DNA of 64,000 nt from Gluconacetobacter diazotrophicus PA1 5 (GTDB taxonomy: Bacteria > Pseudomonadota > Alphaproteobacteria > Acetobacterales > Acetobacteraceae): positions 310,001-374,000 of the forward strand of contig NC_011365.1 of NCBI RefSeq assembly GCF_000021325.1, in the 5' to 3' direction. Positions within the stretch are counted from its first letter, which is position 1. Every line of letters starts with the position of its first letter. The notes beneath the pieces were generated by a model that was not told the DNA's origin, searched no databases, and worked only from the letters and a program-made list of their open reading frames with translations. Both the position numbers and the translations under genes were made by a program. Of the stretch, positions 26,501 to 36,072 are shown piece by piece.

Positions 26501-28441
26501 CTACGCGGATTTATCCGCAAGAGGCCCCGTGGCGAAACCAACCCGCCAGCGAAGCAACGCCGCGTGCACGGCCTCGATCGGCGCGGCCCAGGCGGTGTCG
26601 GGATCGTCCGGCTGGTGCTGGCGGAACTGTTCCAGAGAAGGATACCAGCGGCTGCCCCGGTCGCCCCAGCGCGGGGGCTCGGCACGGTCGAAGGTGGCGG
26701 ACCAGCGCCAGTCGCCGCCGAAGCGGTTCAGCAGCCAGACTGGTCTGCCCATCGCGCCGGCCAGATGGGCGATGGCGGTATCGACGGTGATCACCAGATC
26801 CAGTCCGGCGACGATCCGGGCGGTGTCCAGCATGTCGCCTTCCGCTGACCGCTCCAGCGCGAAGGGCGGCGCGGCGGCGGCCGGACCGTGCTGGAGGCTG
26901 ACGAAAAACAGGCCCGGCACGTCGGCCAGTGGGGCCAGCCGATGCGCCGGGATCGACCGCCTTCGATCGAAGCGGAAGGACGGATTGCCCGCCCAGCACA
27001 ACCCTACCCGGGGCCTCTCCCCCAGGTCGGGCGCGGGTGCCGGCAGCAGATAGGGCGCGAAGGGCGGAATATCGGTCATGCCCAGCCGATGCGGCAGGCT
27101 GATCAGGCCGCAGCGCGCCACCACATCGTCCGGCAGCGGGTCCCCTGGCGGCAGGACGGTGCACCGCGTCGCGATCTGCCCGTCCGGATCGGGCATCGTT
27201 TGCAACAGCCGGTGCAGGCTGTGCGGCACATCCAGCACAACGGACGCGCGGCGCAGGCAGTCGGGCAGGTAGCGCAGGAACTGGATCGCGTCACCCAGCC
27301 CCTGCTCGGCATATAGCAGCACGCGCCCGCGCGGCAGTGACGCCCCGTCCCATTCCGCGACGCCCTGCCCGCGCATGGGTGGCAGCAGGCGGGATCGGGC
27401 TTCCAGATGGCGCCATCCCTCGGCGTACGCGCCACGCGCCAGCAGCAATGTTCCCAGATTGAACTGGGCCCGCGCGCCCTCCGCCTCCCGCGCCAGGATG
27501 GGGTCGCGCAGGACGGCGCGGTACAGGGCCTCGGCCGCATCCCCCTCGGCCAGTTCGTCCAGAATGGTCGCGGCATTGACCGCGATCCGCGCATCGCCCG
27601 GCGCCAGAATCCTGGCTCGTTCCAGGGCGGTCCGGGCCTGCGGCAGATGACCCAGCGCCATCAGGACCAGCCCCAGATTGTTCTGCGTTTCCGCGACGCC
27701 GGGCGCCAGGGCAGCGGCGTGCTCCAGCGCGACGCGGGCGTCCTCGTGCCGGTTCAGCGCGAACAGCGCGGCGCCATGATTGGCCCAGGCCGCCCCGTCA
27801 TCGGGGAGAAGCCGGACGATCTGCCGATACAGCGCCTCGGCCCCCGCGGGCTGGCCCCGATCCGCCAGTAGGGTGGCCAGCCCGTGCAGGGCGCCGGCAT
27901 GGTCGGGCGCAAAGCGGTCCGCCCCGGCCACGATCTCCGCCGTCGCCGCGGCGTGGTCCCCGCCATGGATGCACGCGCGGGCCCATTCCAGTAGCAGGGC
28001 CATGTCACCGGGACACAGGGCCCGCGCCGCGCGCAGGCTGGCCTCGGCCTCCGCCCAGCGGCCCAGTTCACCCAGCGCGCCGGCCAGGGCGGCGTGGGCG
28101 CGCGCGTCGCGCGGTTCGCGCAGTACGGCCACCGCCAGCGCGGCGCGGGCCTCCTCCACATGGCCCTGCTCGCGCAGGGCGCAGCCCAGGGTGATGTGAA
28201 AATGCGCCGCCGGCAGCAGCGCGACGGCCTTGCCCGCCAGCCCGATCGCAAGGTCCGGCCGCCCGGCGGCACGGGCGACGCAGGCCATGCCGTGCAGGAC
28301 GTCGGCATCCCGGCACGCGGGCCGCGCGGACAGGGCGGCGTGAAGCAGCGCCAGCGCCCCGTCGCGGTCCCCGGCTTCAAGCAGCGCCATGGCCCGTGCC
28401 GCGCTGTCCGGCCCGTCGGGGGCCGCCTGCCGTTTGTCCAT
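26501..28441 (-). CDS. TPR-repeat protein with C-terminal glycosyltransferase-9-like domain
   Basis: The 646-residue protein has two parts. Residues ~15-340 are tetratricopeptide repeats ('ALLEAGDRDGALALLHAAL', 'AHAALAGALGELGRWAEAEASL', 'NNLGLVLMALGHLPQARTAL'). Residues ~370-620 resemble the ADP-heptose/GT9 fold that often follows TPRs in bacterial proteins: 'LLYAEQGLGDAIQFLRYLP', 'VGLCWAGNPSFRFDRRRSIP', and 'VDTAIAHLAGAMGRPVWLL'. Such proteins are thought to modify surface or flagellar components, but the substrate is unknown. The ATG at 28441 is used since the open frame above runs antisense through the Taq gene. It precedes the three orphan genes on the same strand. Confidence 0.82.
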   Translation of the reverse strand: MDKRQAAPDGPDSAARAMALLEAGDRDGALALLHAALSARPACRDADVLHGMACVARAAGRPDLAIGLAGKAVALLPAAHFHITLGCALREQGHVEEARAALAVAVLREPRDARAHAALAGALGELGRWAEAEASLRAARALCPGDMALLLEWARACIHGGDHAAATAEIVAGADRFAPDHAGALHGLATLLADRGQPAGAEALYRQIVRLLPDDGAAWANHGAALFALNRHEDARVALEHAAALAPGVAETQNNLGLVLMALGHLPQARTALERARILAPGDARIAVNAATILDELAEGDAAEALYRAVLRDPILAREAEGARAQFNLGTLLLARGAYAEGWRHLEARSRLLPPMRGQGVAEWDGASLPRGRVLLYAEQGLGDAIQFLRYLPDCLRRASVVLDVPHSLHRLLQTMPDPDGQIATRCTVLPPGDPLPDDVVARCGLISLPHRLGMTDIPPFAPYLLPAPAPDLGERPRVGLCWAGNPSFRFDRRRSIPAHRLAPLADVPGLFFVSLQHGPAAAAPPFALERSAEGDMLDTARIVAGLDLVITVDTAIAHLAGAMGRPVWLLNRFGGDWRWSATFDRAEPPRWGDRGSRWYPSLEQFRQHQPDDPDTAWAAPIEAVHAALLRWRVGFATGPLADKSA

Positions 28442-28525
28442 CCCCTGCCCCCGGTTGCCATCGCGCCGTGCCATCGCCCACACTGGCGCCCGCAGTGCCA
28501 CACCCGACTGGCCGAGGACGACATC

Positions 28526-30025
28526 ATGCCCCAGCACGCCTACACGGACCTGACGACCCATTTTGCGCGCATCGGCCGTATCCGCAACGCCCTGGGAATC
28601 CTGGGCTGGGACAAGGATGTGATGATGCCGGCCGGCGCCGCCGAAAGCCGGGCCGACAGCATCGCGACCCTGGACGTGCTGTGCCACGAAATCCTGACCG
28701 CCCCTGTGATCGCGGAACTGCTGGACCGGGCGGAGGCACCTGCCGGATCGTGGCAGGCGGCGAACCTGCAGGAAATGCGGCGGGCCTACCTGCACGCCGC
28801 GTCCGTGCCCGCCGATCTGGTCGATGCCATGTCCCGCGCCGCGTCGCGCTGCGAGATGGCCTGGCGCGCCGCACGCCGCGAGGGTGACTTCGCGGCGCTG
28901 CTGCCGACCCTGTCCGAGGTGCTGGACCGCACGCGCGACCTGGCGGTGGTCAAGGGCGCGGCGCTGGGCCTGTCGCCCTATGACGCGCTGCTGGACCAGT
29001 ACGATCCGGGCACCCGCCGCGCGGACATCGACCCGGTCTTCGCCGAACTGCGCCGCGACCTGCCCGCCCTGATCGCGGACGCCCAGGCGCACCAGGCCGC
29101 GACCCCGGCGCCGGTCCTGCCCACGGGCCCCTTCCCCGTTCCCCTTCAGGAGCAGATGGGGCGGCGGATGATGATGGCGCTGGGCTTCGACATGGAACGC
29201 GGACGGCTGGATGTCAGTGCGCATCCGTTCTGCGGCGGGGCCGAGGACGACGTGCGAATCACCACCCGGTACGAGGACGACGATTTCCTGGCGGCCCTGA
29301 TGGGCGTGATCCACGAGACCGGGCACGCGCTGTACGAGCAGGGCCTGCCGCATGACTGGCGGACGCAGCCGGTGGGCCAGGCGCGCGGCATGAGCCTGCA
29401 TGAAAGCCAGTCGCTGCTGATGGAAATGCAGGTCGCGCGATCGCGCCCCTTCATGGACTGGGCGGCGCCGCTGCTGCGCGCGGCCTTCGGCGGGGCGGAG
29501 GCCGACCCGGCCTGGTCGGCCGACAGCCTGTATCGCGCCGTGACGCGGGTACGCCCCGGCTTCATCCGCGTCGATGCCGACGAGGTCACCTATCCCGCCC
29601 ACGTCCTGGTCCGGTACGAGATGGAAACGGCCCTGGTCGACGGCACGCTCGCGCTGCGCGACCTGCCCGAAGCGTTCAATGCCGGCATCCATGGCCTGCT
29701 GGGCCTGACGGTGCCGAACGACCGGCTGGGTTGCCTGCAGGACATCCACTGGCCCTCCGGCGCGTGGGGCTATTTTCCCACCTACACGATGGGCGCCATC
29801 CTGGCCGCGCAACTGCGCCAGGCCGCGTTCCGTGCCGACCCCGCCATTCCGTCCGGCATCGCGCAGGGCGATTTCGCCCCGCTGCTGGGCTGGCTGCGCA
29901 CGCATGTCCACAGCCAGGCCAGCCGCCTGTCCACCCCCGACATCATCCGCGCCGCAACGGGTGCCGCGCCGTCGACCGATGCCTACCGGGCGCATCTGCG
30001 CGAACGCTATTGCGGCGCGGAATAG
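28526..30025 (+). CDS. Carboxypeptidase Taq (M32 metallopeptidase)
   Basis: M32 enzymes remove C-terminal residues with broad specificity using one zinc ion. The 499-residue protein shows the zinc site HETGH at ~263-267 ('VIHETGHALYEQGLP') and the downstream 'GMSLHESQSLLME' segment that supplies the third ligand. Other family features are 'LGWDKDVMMPAGAAESRA' at the N-terminus and 'GCLQDIHWPSGAWGYFPTYTMGAI'-type sequence spread over ~405-428. The ATG at 28526 has GAGGAC upstream. It diverges from the TPR gene across 84 bp. Confidence 0.95.
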   Translation: MPQHAYTDLTTHFARIGRIRNALGILGWDKDVMMPAGAAESRADSIATLDVLCHEILTAPVIAELLDRAEAPAGSWQAANLQEMRRAYLHAASVPADLVDAMSRAASRCEMAWRAARREGDFAALLPTLSEVLDRTRDLAVVKGAALGLSPYDALLDQYDPGTRRADIDPVFAELRRDLPALIADAQAHQAATPAPVLPTGPFPVPLQEQMGRRMMMALGFDMERGRLDVSAHPFCGGAEDDVRITTRYEDDDFLAALMGVIHETGHALYEQGLPHDWRTQPVGQARGMSLHESQSLLMEMQVARSRPFMDWAAPLLRAAFGGAEADPAWSADSLYRAVTRVRPGFIRVDADEVTYPAHVLVRYEMETALVDGTLALRDLPEAFNAGIHGLLGLTVPNDRLGCLQDIHWPSGAWGYFPTYTMGAILAAQLRQAAFRADPAIPSGIAQGDFAPLLGWLRTHVHSQASRLSTPDIIRAATGAAPSTDAYRAHLRERYCGAE

Positions 30026-30135
30026 GACCGGCCGTCCCGCACATACCTTGTGACGTTAGCACTTTTTTCACATCGGCATGGGACCGTCGACATCCTTGAA
30101 GTCCGAAACCGGAACAAGAGAGGAGGGTGTCAACG

Positions 30136-32070
30136 ATGTCCACGACCACGACCTACAAGACCGCTTCCGGGGTGACCTACACCGTCACCGACACCTCCTA
30201 CCTGGGGCAGAACGACTACGACGTCACGATCACGGCCAGTGACGGCACGGTCCTGCTCGATCAGGACAATATCAATCGCGGCATCGACATCCTCGGCGTC
30301 ATCGACCTCGCGGCTTCCGGCGATGTCATTACGGGGTCCACCGATTCCACCTCGCTGGTCAGCCTTGCCAGCATCGGAACCTATGTCAGCGTTCCCGGCG
30401 CGACGGGCAACTTCATCGTCGGCGCCGGTGCCCTTGCCGCCAACACATATTACATCGGCGGAACGACGACGATATCCGGCCTGGCGAACCTGGTCACCGG
30501 AACGACCATCAATGTCGTAGGGGGCACGGCAACGCTGTCCGGCAACAGCGGCAGCACCCTGCTCGGCGCCCTGAACGGATCGACGGTCAACATCGAATAT
30601 GGCGGCACGTTCAACACCGGCGCCGCCCTCGGCAGCCTCCTGGAAGGGGCGACGGTTTCGTTCGGGAGCGGCGGCGGCACGCTGGTCATCAATGGCGGCG
30701 GCACCGCCATCAGCCTGCTGGCATCCGGTCCGCTGTCGGCCACGACCATCCAGAACTACGATCCGTCCAGGGACACGATCGAACTTCAGGACACCGTCGC
30801 TCCGATCTCGGGCTACACGATATCCGGCGATACGACCCGGACGATCACCCTGTACGGAAGCGACGGCACGCAGGTCGCCACCTACACGGTCAACCTGGCA
30901 TCCGGCGTAAACCTGGCCAACGGAACATACAATGCCGTCAACAGCACGCAGGGCAATCCCCTGAACATCACCTACACCACCGGCAATACCTATATCGGCG
31001 TCTGCTTCCTGGCGGATTCGATGATCCGCACACCGTCCGGCGACATCGCGGTCCAGGACATCCGCGTGGGCGACGAAATCCTGGCCTGCCCGGACGGTGA
31101 GTGGCGGGACGGCGAACAGGGGACCGGCGAACGGCTCGGCACGGTCGTCTGGACCGGCAAGGCCCATGCCACCGTTCGTCCCGGCCTTCCGGATGACGAG
31201 GCCGGCTATCCGGTCCGCATCCTCAGGGACGCCATCGCCGACGGCGTGCCCTACAAGGACATGCTGGTCACGCCGGAACATTGCCTGTTCCTCGACGGCG
31301 TCTTCATTCCGGCCCGCATGCTGGTCAACGGCCGGTCCATCTTCCACGACCGCACCATTACCGCCTACGATTATTACCACATCGAAACGGAACGGCATTC
31401 CGTCATTATCGCGGACGGCATGCCGACCGAAAGCTATCTCGATACCGGAAACCGCCGCTCTTTCCGTCAGGATGGGAAAATCGTCCATATCGGCGCGGGC
31501 AACGCCCGATCCTGGACGGAAGACGCCGCCGCCCCGCTGGGGGTAACGCGCGCGGTGGTCGAACCCGTCTTCCGCCGGATCGAGGCCCGGGCGCGGGACG
31601 CGGGCATCGCCAGTGCGATCGTGGGGCCGGTCCTGACCGACGATACCGGCCTTCACCTGCTGACCGAGAACGGTCAGGCCATCCGCCGGACCCGCGATGC
31701 CAACGGGTATGCCACGTTCCTGATCCCGCCAGATGTCGGCACCGTCCGCATCGTCTCGCGCACCAGCCGGCCCAGCGATGCGATCGGCCCCTTCCTCGAC
31801 GACCGGCGACGCCTCGGCGTGCTGGTCGGCGGAATCACCCTCCTCGATTCGGACAATATGCGTCTGATCGACACCTATCTGGCCGATCCGGCACTCGACG
31901 GATGGGATGTCCAGGAAGCCGGTCCGCACCGCTGGACCAATGGCGATGCCATACTGCCGCTGGGCCCGCGCCGCCCCGACAGCTTCGGCATCCTGGCCAT
32001 CCAGGTACTGGCGGGCGGCCCCTATCCCGTTACGGCGGAGGCAACGGAAGCAGTCGCCCAATCAGCGTGA
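30136..32070 (+). CDS. Hint-domain protein with N-terminal beta-repeat region
   Basis: This protein of about 644 residues has a Gly/Thr/Asn-rich N-terminal half with short repeated strands ('GTTINVVGGTATLSGNSGS', 'GSTVNIEYGGTFNTGAALGS'), like passengers of adhesins. A Hint (hedgehog/intein) domain starts at Cys290 ('VCFLADSMIRTPSGDIAVQDI') and has the block-B TPEH at 379-382; about 190 residues follow. Hint domains can cleave their own N-terminal bond, so the passenger might be released or ligated. No Sec signal is visible; export route unknown. The ATG at 30136 follows AGGAGG by nine bases and is preferred to GTG 30127. Similar proteins are frequent in Acetobacteraceae. Confidence 0.85.
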   Translation: MSTTTTYKTASGVTYTVTDTSYLGQNDYDVTITASDGTVLLDQDNINRGIDILGVIDLAASGDVITGSTDSTSLVSLASIGTYVSVPGATGNFIVGAGALAANTYYIGGTTTISGLANLVTGTTINVVGGTATLSGNSGSTLLGALNGSTVNIEYGGTFNTGAALGSLLEGATVSFGSGGGTLVINGGGTAISLLASGPLSATTIQNYDPSRDTIELQDTVAPISGYTISGDTTRTITLYGSDGTQVATYTVNLASGVNLANGTYNAVNSTQGNPLNITYTTGNTYIGVCFLADSMIRTPSGDIAVQDIRVGDEILACPDGEWRDGEQGTGERLGTVVWTGKAHATVRPGLPDDEAGYPVRILRDAIADGVPYKDMLVTPEHCLFLDGVFIPARMLVNGRSIFHDRTITAYDYYHIETERHSVIIADGMPTESYLDTGNRRSFRQDGKIVHIGAGNARSWTEDAAAPLGVTRAVVEPVFRRIEARARDAGIASAIVGPVLTDDTGLHLLTENGQAIRRTRDANGYATFLIPPDVGTVRIVSRTSRPSDAIGPFLDDRRRLGVLVGGITLLDSDNMRLIDTYLADPALDGWDVQEAGPHRWTNGDAILPLGPRRPDSFGILAIQVLAGGPYPVTAEATEAVAQSA

Positions 32071-32142
32071 CGGGCCGGATGGATGGCCGCCATACCCGTC
32101 GCGCGGTTGCCATCGGCGGCGGATCATGGCGAGATGCCGCGA

Positions 32143-33294
32143 ATGTCACGTTTCCTTCCGATCCCGTCCCCCCCGCTTTCCTCCGGACTGGCGTCCGGGG
32201 CGCTGGCGGTCTCCATCCTGTTCGCCGCCCTGCCGGCCCTGGCCGCGAAGCCGGCGCCGCCGCTGGACCCGTCGGCGCCGCTGGTGCCCGTGGCCGAATC
32301 CACGGCGCGGGTCTGGAACGCCGTCGCGGTGCTGCCCGACGGCCGCATGATCCTGGAATACCCGGCCTGGACCGGAACCCCCGGCCCCGCCCTGACGCTA
32401 CGCGACGCCGACGGGACGCAGCATCCCTATCCGGACGCGGGCTGGAACGATCCGGCGGCGGACCCGGCGCATCGCTTCGTCTCGGTCGAGGGGCTGCACC
32501 TGACCGATGACGGCATGCTGTGGGCGCTGGATAGCGGGATCGGCGCGGACGGACACGCACCGCAACCCGGTTCCGTCAAGCTGGTTCAGGTCGATACCCG
32601 CACGGGCGCGGTCGCGCGGACCTATGTGCTGGACCCGGCGGTGCTGCGGCCCGGCAGCCATGTGGCGGGGGTACGGGTCGGCAAGGGGTATGCCTTCATC
32701 CTCGATTCCGGCGTGCCGGGCCTGATCGTGATGGACCTGGCGCATGGCACCCAGCGGCGGCTGCTGGATCACAATCCCTCACTGACCGCGCAACGGACGA
32801 TCACCGTCGACGGGCGGACGCTGCTGGATACGGACGGCCGCGCGGCGATCGTCCACGCCAACCGGATCGAAATCAGCCCCGACGGCGAGTGGCTGTACTA
32901 CCAGACGCTCTGCGGGCCGCTCTACCGGTTCGGCACCGAACTGCTGACCGACACCAGCCTGACCGATGTCGAACTCGATGATTCCGCAACGCTCTGGTAC
33001 AAGACGCCGCCGCTGGGTGGCATGACGGTGGGGCGCGACGGCACGCTGTATTTCGACGACGTGTCCACCGGCAGCATCTTCCGCTTCACCACCGGCCGCA
33101 TCTATCAGCGTATCGTCGTGGACCCCCGCCTGCGCTGGCCGGCCGAACCCTACATCACGGCGAACGGGCAGCTTTACGTCCCGACCGCGCAGATCGACCA
33201 TACGCCGCACTTCAATGGCGGCCGAGTGGACGTACAGTGGCCGCTGACGCTCTACCGCATCGATGTCCGTGCCCTGCCGCCGGCGAAATACTGA
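32143..33294 (+). CDS. Secreted major-royal-jelly/yellow-like beta-propeller protein
   Basis: The product of about 383 residues starts with a signal peptide ('SGLASGALAVSILFAALPALAA', in two parts) and continues as a six-bladed propeller of the MRJP/yellow family: 'VSVEGLHLTDDGMLWALDSG', 'VQVDTRTGAVARTY', 'IEISPDGEWLYYQTLCGPLYR' (overlapping blade edges) and 'GGMTVGRDGTLYFDDV'. Bacterial members are periplasmic or secreted and may bind sugars or act as lactonases; the reaction is unknown here. An ATG at 32134 is an alternative start. It is 72 bp after the Hint gene and 50 bp before thrC. Confidence 0.82.
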   Translation: MSRFLPIPSPPLSSGLASGALAVSILFAALPALAAKPAPPLDPSAPLVPVAESTARVWNAVAVLPDGRMILEYPAWTGTPGPALTLRDADGTQHPYPDAGWNDPAADPAHRFVSVEGLHLTDDGMLWALDSGIGADGHAPQPGSVKLVQVDTRTGAVARTYVLDPAVLRPGSHVAGVRVGKGYAFILDSGVPGLIVMDLAHGTQRRLLDHNPSLTAQRTITVDGRTLLDTDGRAAIVHANRIEISPDGEWLYYQTLCGPLYRFGTELLTDTSLTDVELDDSATLWYKTPPLGGMTVGRDGTLYFDDVSTGSIFRFTTGRIYQRIVVDPRLRWPAEPYITANGQLYVPTAQIDHTPHFNGGRVDVQWPLTLYRIDVRALPPAKY

Positions 33295-33344
33295 CCACCG
33301 TAAGCCCCTTCGCGCGGGGCGCGCTTGGCGATATAATCGTGGGT

Positions 33345-34742
33345 ATGCGCTATCTTTCCACCCGGGGACAGGCCCCCGTCCGTGACTTTTCCTCGGTCCT
33401 GCTGGCCGGCCTGGCCGAGGACGGCGGGCTGTACCTGCCGGAAACCTGGCCCGTCCTGACCGCCGACGACTGGCGGGCACTGCGCGGCCTGCCCTATCCC
33501 GACCTGGCCGCGCGGATCATCGCGCCCTTTACCGCGGGCTGCATCGCGCCGGATGTGCTGCAGCGGCTCTGCCGCGAATCATATGCCGGGTTCGACCACG
33601 CCGCCATCGTTCCGCTGACGCAGGTCGAGGACGGGCTGTTCGTCCAGGAACTGTTCCACGGGCCGACGTTGGCCTTCAAGGACATGGCGATGCAGTTGCT
33701 GGGGCGGCTGTTCGACCATGTGCTGGCCGAGCGCGACGCGCATGTGACCATCGTGGGCGCCACGTCGGGCGATACCGGATCGGCGGCGATCGAGGCCTGC
33801 CGCGGGCGCGAACGGGTGAAGATCGTCATCCTGCACCCCGAGGGCCGGACATCGGACGTGCAGCGGCGGCAGATGACCACGGTGCTGGAACCGAACGTGA
33901 CCAACCTGGCGGTGCAGGGCACGTTCGACGATTGCCAGGACCTGGTGAAGGCGATGTTCGCCGACGCCCCCTTCCGGCAGGACATGCACCTGTCGGCGGT
34001 CAATTCCATCAACTGGGCCCGCATCGCGGCGCAGATCCCCTATTACGTCTATGCCGCCCTGGCGCTGGGCGCGCCGGACCGCGAGGTCTCGTTCGCCGTG
34101 CCGACCGGCAATTTCGGCAACATCCTGGCGGCGTGGGCGGCACGGCGCATGGGCCTGCCCGTGCGCGCGCTGTGCGTGGGGTCCAACCGCAACGACATCC
34201 TGACCCGTTTCCTGCGCGACAACGACATGAGCGTGCAGGGCGTGGTGCCCAGCCTGTCGCCGTCGATGGACATCCAGGTCTCCTCGAATTTCGAGCGGCT
34301 GCTGTTCGAACTGCTGAACCGCGATGCGGCGGCATGCGCGCGCATCGTCACCGAATTCCGCCAGACCGGCCACATGGCGGTGCCCGACCCGGTGTGGCGG
34401 CAGGCATCGGGCCTGTTTCACGCCCTGGCCCTTGACGATCAGGACACGAAGACCGAAATCCGTAACCTGCATGCCGCCAGCCAGTATCTGGCCGACCCGC
34501 ACAGCGCCATCGGGATCGCCGCCGGGCGGATGTTCCGCGAACCTGGCATTCCGATGGTGGCGATGGCCACCGCCCATCCGGCCAAGTTCCCCGACGCCAT
34601 GGAACAGGCGACCGGCATCCGCCCGGCCCTGCCGCCGGCGCTTGCGGATCTATTCGACCGGCCGGAACGTTACGAAGTCGTGGCCGCGCGGCTGGACGCG
34701 GTCGAGGACCGGGTTCGGGCGGCGGTGCTGAAGAACGCCTGA
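33345..34742 (+). CDS. thrC: Threonine synthase
   Basis: ThrC converts O-phosphohomoserine to threonine with PLP. The 465-residue protein has 'MRYLSTRGQAPVRDFSSVLLAGLAEDGGLYLP'-type N-terminal sequence (about 1-32), the PLP-binding Lys112 in 'HGPTLAFKDMAMQLLG', the phosphate loop 'GATSGDTGSAAIEA' and 'AVPTGNFGNILAAWAA'. This is the long, gamma/fungal-like class of threonine synthase usual in proteobacteria. It leads an apparent thrC-M16 peptidase-pmbA group on the plus strand. Confidence 0.96.
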   Translation: MRYLSTRGQAPVRDFSSVLLAGLAEDGGLYLPETWPVLTADDWRALRGLPYPDLAARIIAPFTAGCIAPDVLQRLCRESYAGFDHAAIVPLTQVEDGLFVQELFHGPTLAFKDMAMQLLGRLFDHVLAERDAHVTIVGATSGDTGSAAIEACRGRERVKIVILHPEGRTSDVQRRQMTTVLEPNVTNLAVQGTFDDCQDLVKAMFADAPFRQDMHLSAVNSINWARIAAQIPYYVYAALALGAPDREVSFAVPTGNFGNILAAWAARRMGLPVRALCVGSNRNDILTRFLRDNDMSVQGVVPSLSPSMDIQVSSNFERLLFELLNRDAAACARIVTEFRQTGHMAVPDPVWRQASGLFHALALDDQDTKTEIRNLHAASQYLADPHSAIGIAAGRMFREPGIPMVAMATAHPAKFPDAMEQATGIRPALPPALADLFDRPERYEVVAARLDAVEDRVRAAVLKNA

Positions 34743-34768
34743 ACCGCCCTTTTCCCATCTCTTCGGAC

Positions 34769-34789
34769 GTCCGGCCCCGCCGGCCGGAC
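34769..34789. other. Hairpin between thrC and the M16 peptidase gene
   Basis: GTCCGGCC (34769-34776) and GGCCGGAC (34782-34789) form a perfect 8-bp stem with a 5-base loop. No U-run follows, so it may stabilise or attenuate the transcript and not end it. Confidence 0.4.
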
Positions 34790-34806
34790 CGTCACGCAGG
34801 ACCCTG

Positions 34807-36072
34807 ATGACCGACCAGATCAACGTCACCCGCCTTCCCTCCGGCCTGACCGTCGTCACCGAACGCATGGAGCGCGTGGAAACCGTGTCGTTCGGCGCCT
34901 ATGTCGCCGCCGGCACGTGCAACGAGCATGCCGAGGAAAACGGCGTGTCGCACTTCCTGGAACACATGGCGTTCAAGGGAACGGACAGCCGCACCGCCGC
35001 CGGCATCGCCGAGGAAATCGAGAACGTGGGCGGCCATATCAACGCCTACACCGCGCGCGAGCATACGGCCTATTACGTCAAGTTGCTGAAGGAGGACCTG
35101 GCACTGGGCGCCGACATCATCGGCGACATCCTGACCCACAGCAGCTTCGCCCCCGACGAGGTCGAGCGCGAGCGCGGCGTGATCCTGCAGGAAATCGGCC
35201 AGGCGAACGACACGCCCGACGACATCATCTTCGACCATTTCCAGGAAACCGCCTTCCCCGAACAGCCGATGGGCCGCCCCACCCTGGGCACCGAACCGCT
35301 GATCCAGGACATGAGCCGCGAGACCCTGATGCGCTACATGCGCACCCATTACACCACCGCGAACACCGTGATCGCGGCGGCGGGCAACCTGCACCACGCC
35401 GATGTGGTGGCCCTGGCCGAACGGCATTTCCGCGACCTGCCGGCGCTGGACAGTTCGACCGGCTTCGATTCCCGCTATCTGGGCGGCGAGTTCCGCAAGG
35501 AGAAGGAACTGGACCAGGCCCATGTGGTGCTGGGCTTCCCGTCGGTGGGCTATGGCGACCCGGACTACTATCCGGTCCTGCTGCTCTCGACCCTGCTGGG
35601 CGGCGGCATGTCGTCGCGCCTGTTCCAGGAAATCCGCGAGAAGCGCGGGCTGGTCTATTCGGTCTATTCCTTCAACGCTCCGTTCCGCGATGGCGGCCTG
35701 TTCGGCATCTATGCCGGCACGGGCGAGGACCAGGCCGACGAACTGATCCCCGTCACGCTGGAGGAGTTGCGCAAGGTGCAGGGCCATGTCGGACAGGACG
35801 AGCTGAACCGCGCCCGGGCGCAGTTGAAGTCCTCGCTGCTGATGTCGCTGGAAAGCACCGGCAGCCGGTGCGAACAGCTTGCGCGGCAGTTGCAGGTGTT
35901 CGGCCGCCTGATCCCGACCGCCGAAACGGTGGAGCGGATCAACGCCGTCACCATCGCTGACGTGCGGCGGGTGGCCACGCGGCTGTTCCGGGGCAAGCCC
36001 ACCCTGGCCTCGCTGGGGCCGGTGCGCAACATTCCCGGCATCGCCGCCATTGCCGAGGCCCTGGCGGCATGA
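34807..36072 (+). CDS. M16 family zinc peptidase (mitochondrial-processing-peptidase-like)
   Basis: This 421-residue protein has the inverted zinc motif HFLEH at residues 49-53 ('GVSHFLEHMAFKGT') and the downstream Glu in 'VERERGVILQEIGQ'; the Gly-rich 'LGGGMSSRLFQEIREKRGLVYSVYS' stretch (about 260-284) lies in the second half. It resembles the beta subunit of mitochondrial processing peptidase and bacterial PqqL-like M16B enzymes, likely cutting peptides or signal sequences. There is no signal peptide. AGGA precedes the ATG. Its stop overlaps pmbA as ATGA. Confidence 0.94.
   Translation: MTDQINVTRLPSGLTVVTERMERVETVSFGAYVAAGTCNEHAEENGVSHFLEHMAFKGTDSRTAAGIAEEIENVGGHINAYTAREHTAYYVKLLKEDLALGADIIGDILTHSSFAPDEVERERGVILQEIGQANDTPDDIIFDHFQETAFPEQPMGRPTLGTEPLIQDMSRETLMRYMRTHYTTANTVIAAAGNLHHADVVALAERHFRDLPALDSSTGFDSRYLGGEFRKEKELDQAHVVLGFPSVGYGDPDYYPVLLLSTLLGGGMSSRLFQEIREKRGLVYSVYSFNAPFRDGGLFGIYAGTGEDQADELIPVTLEELRKVQGHVGQDELNRARAQLKSSLLMSLESTGSRCEQLARQLQVFGRLIPTAETVERINAVTIADVRRVATRLFRGKPTLASLGPVRNIPGIAAIAEALAA

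Noticed and set aside
26505-26518. GCGGAT/ATCCGC palindrome at the end of the TPR gene as a terminator
   Set aside because: It lies inside the coding sequence before the stop and no U-run follows.
28442-29995. Upstream extension of the TPR gene frame through the carboxypeptidase Taq gene
   Set aside because: It is antisense to a clear M32 gene and has no TPR or other family signal; the ATG at 28441 fits the TPR start.
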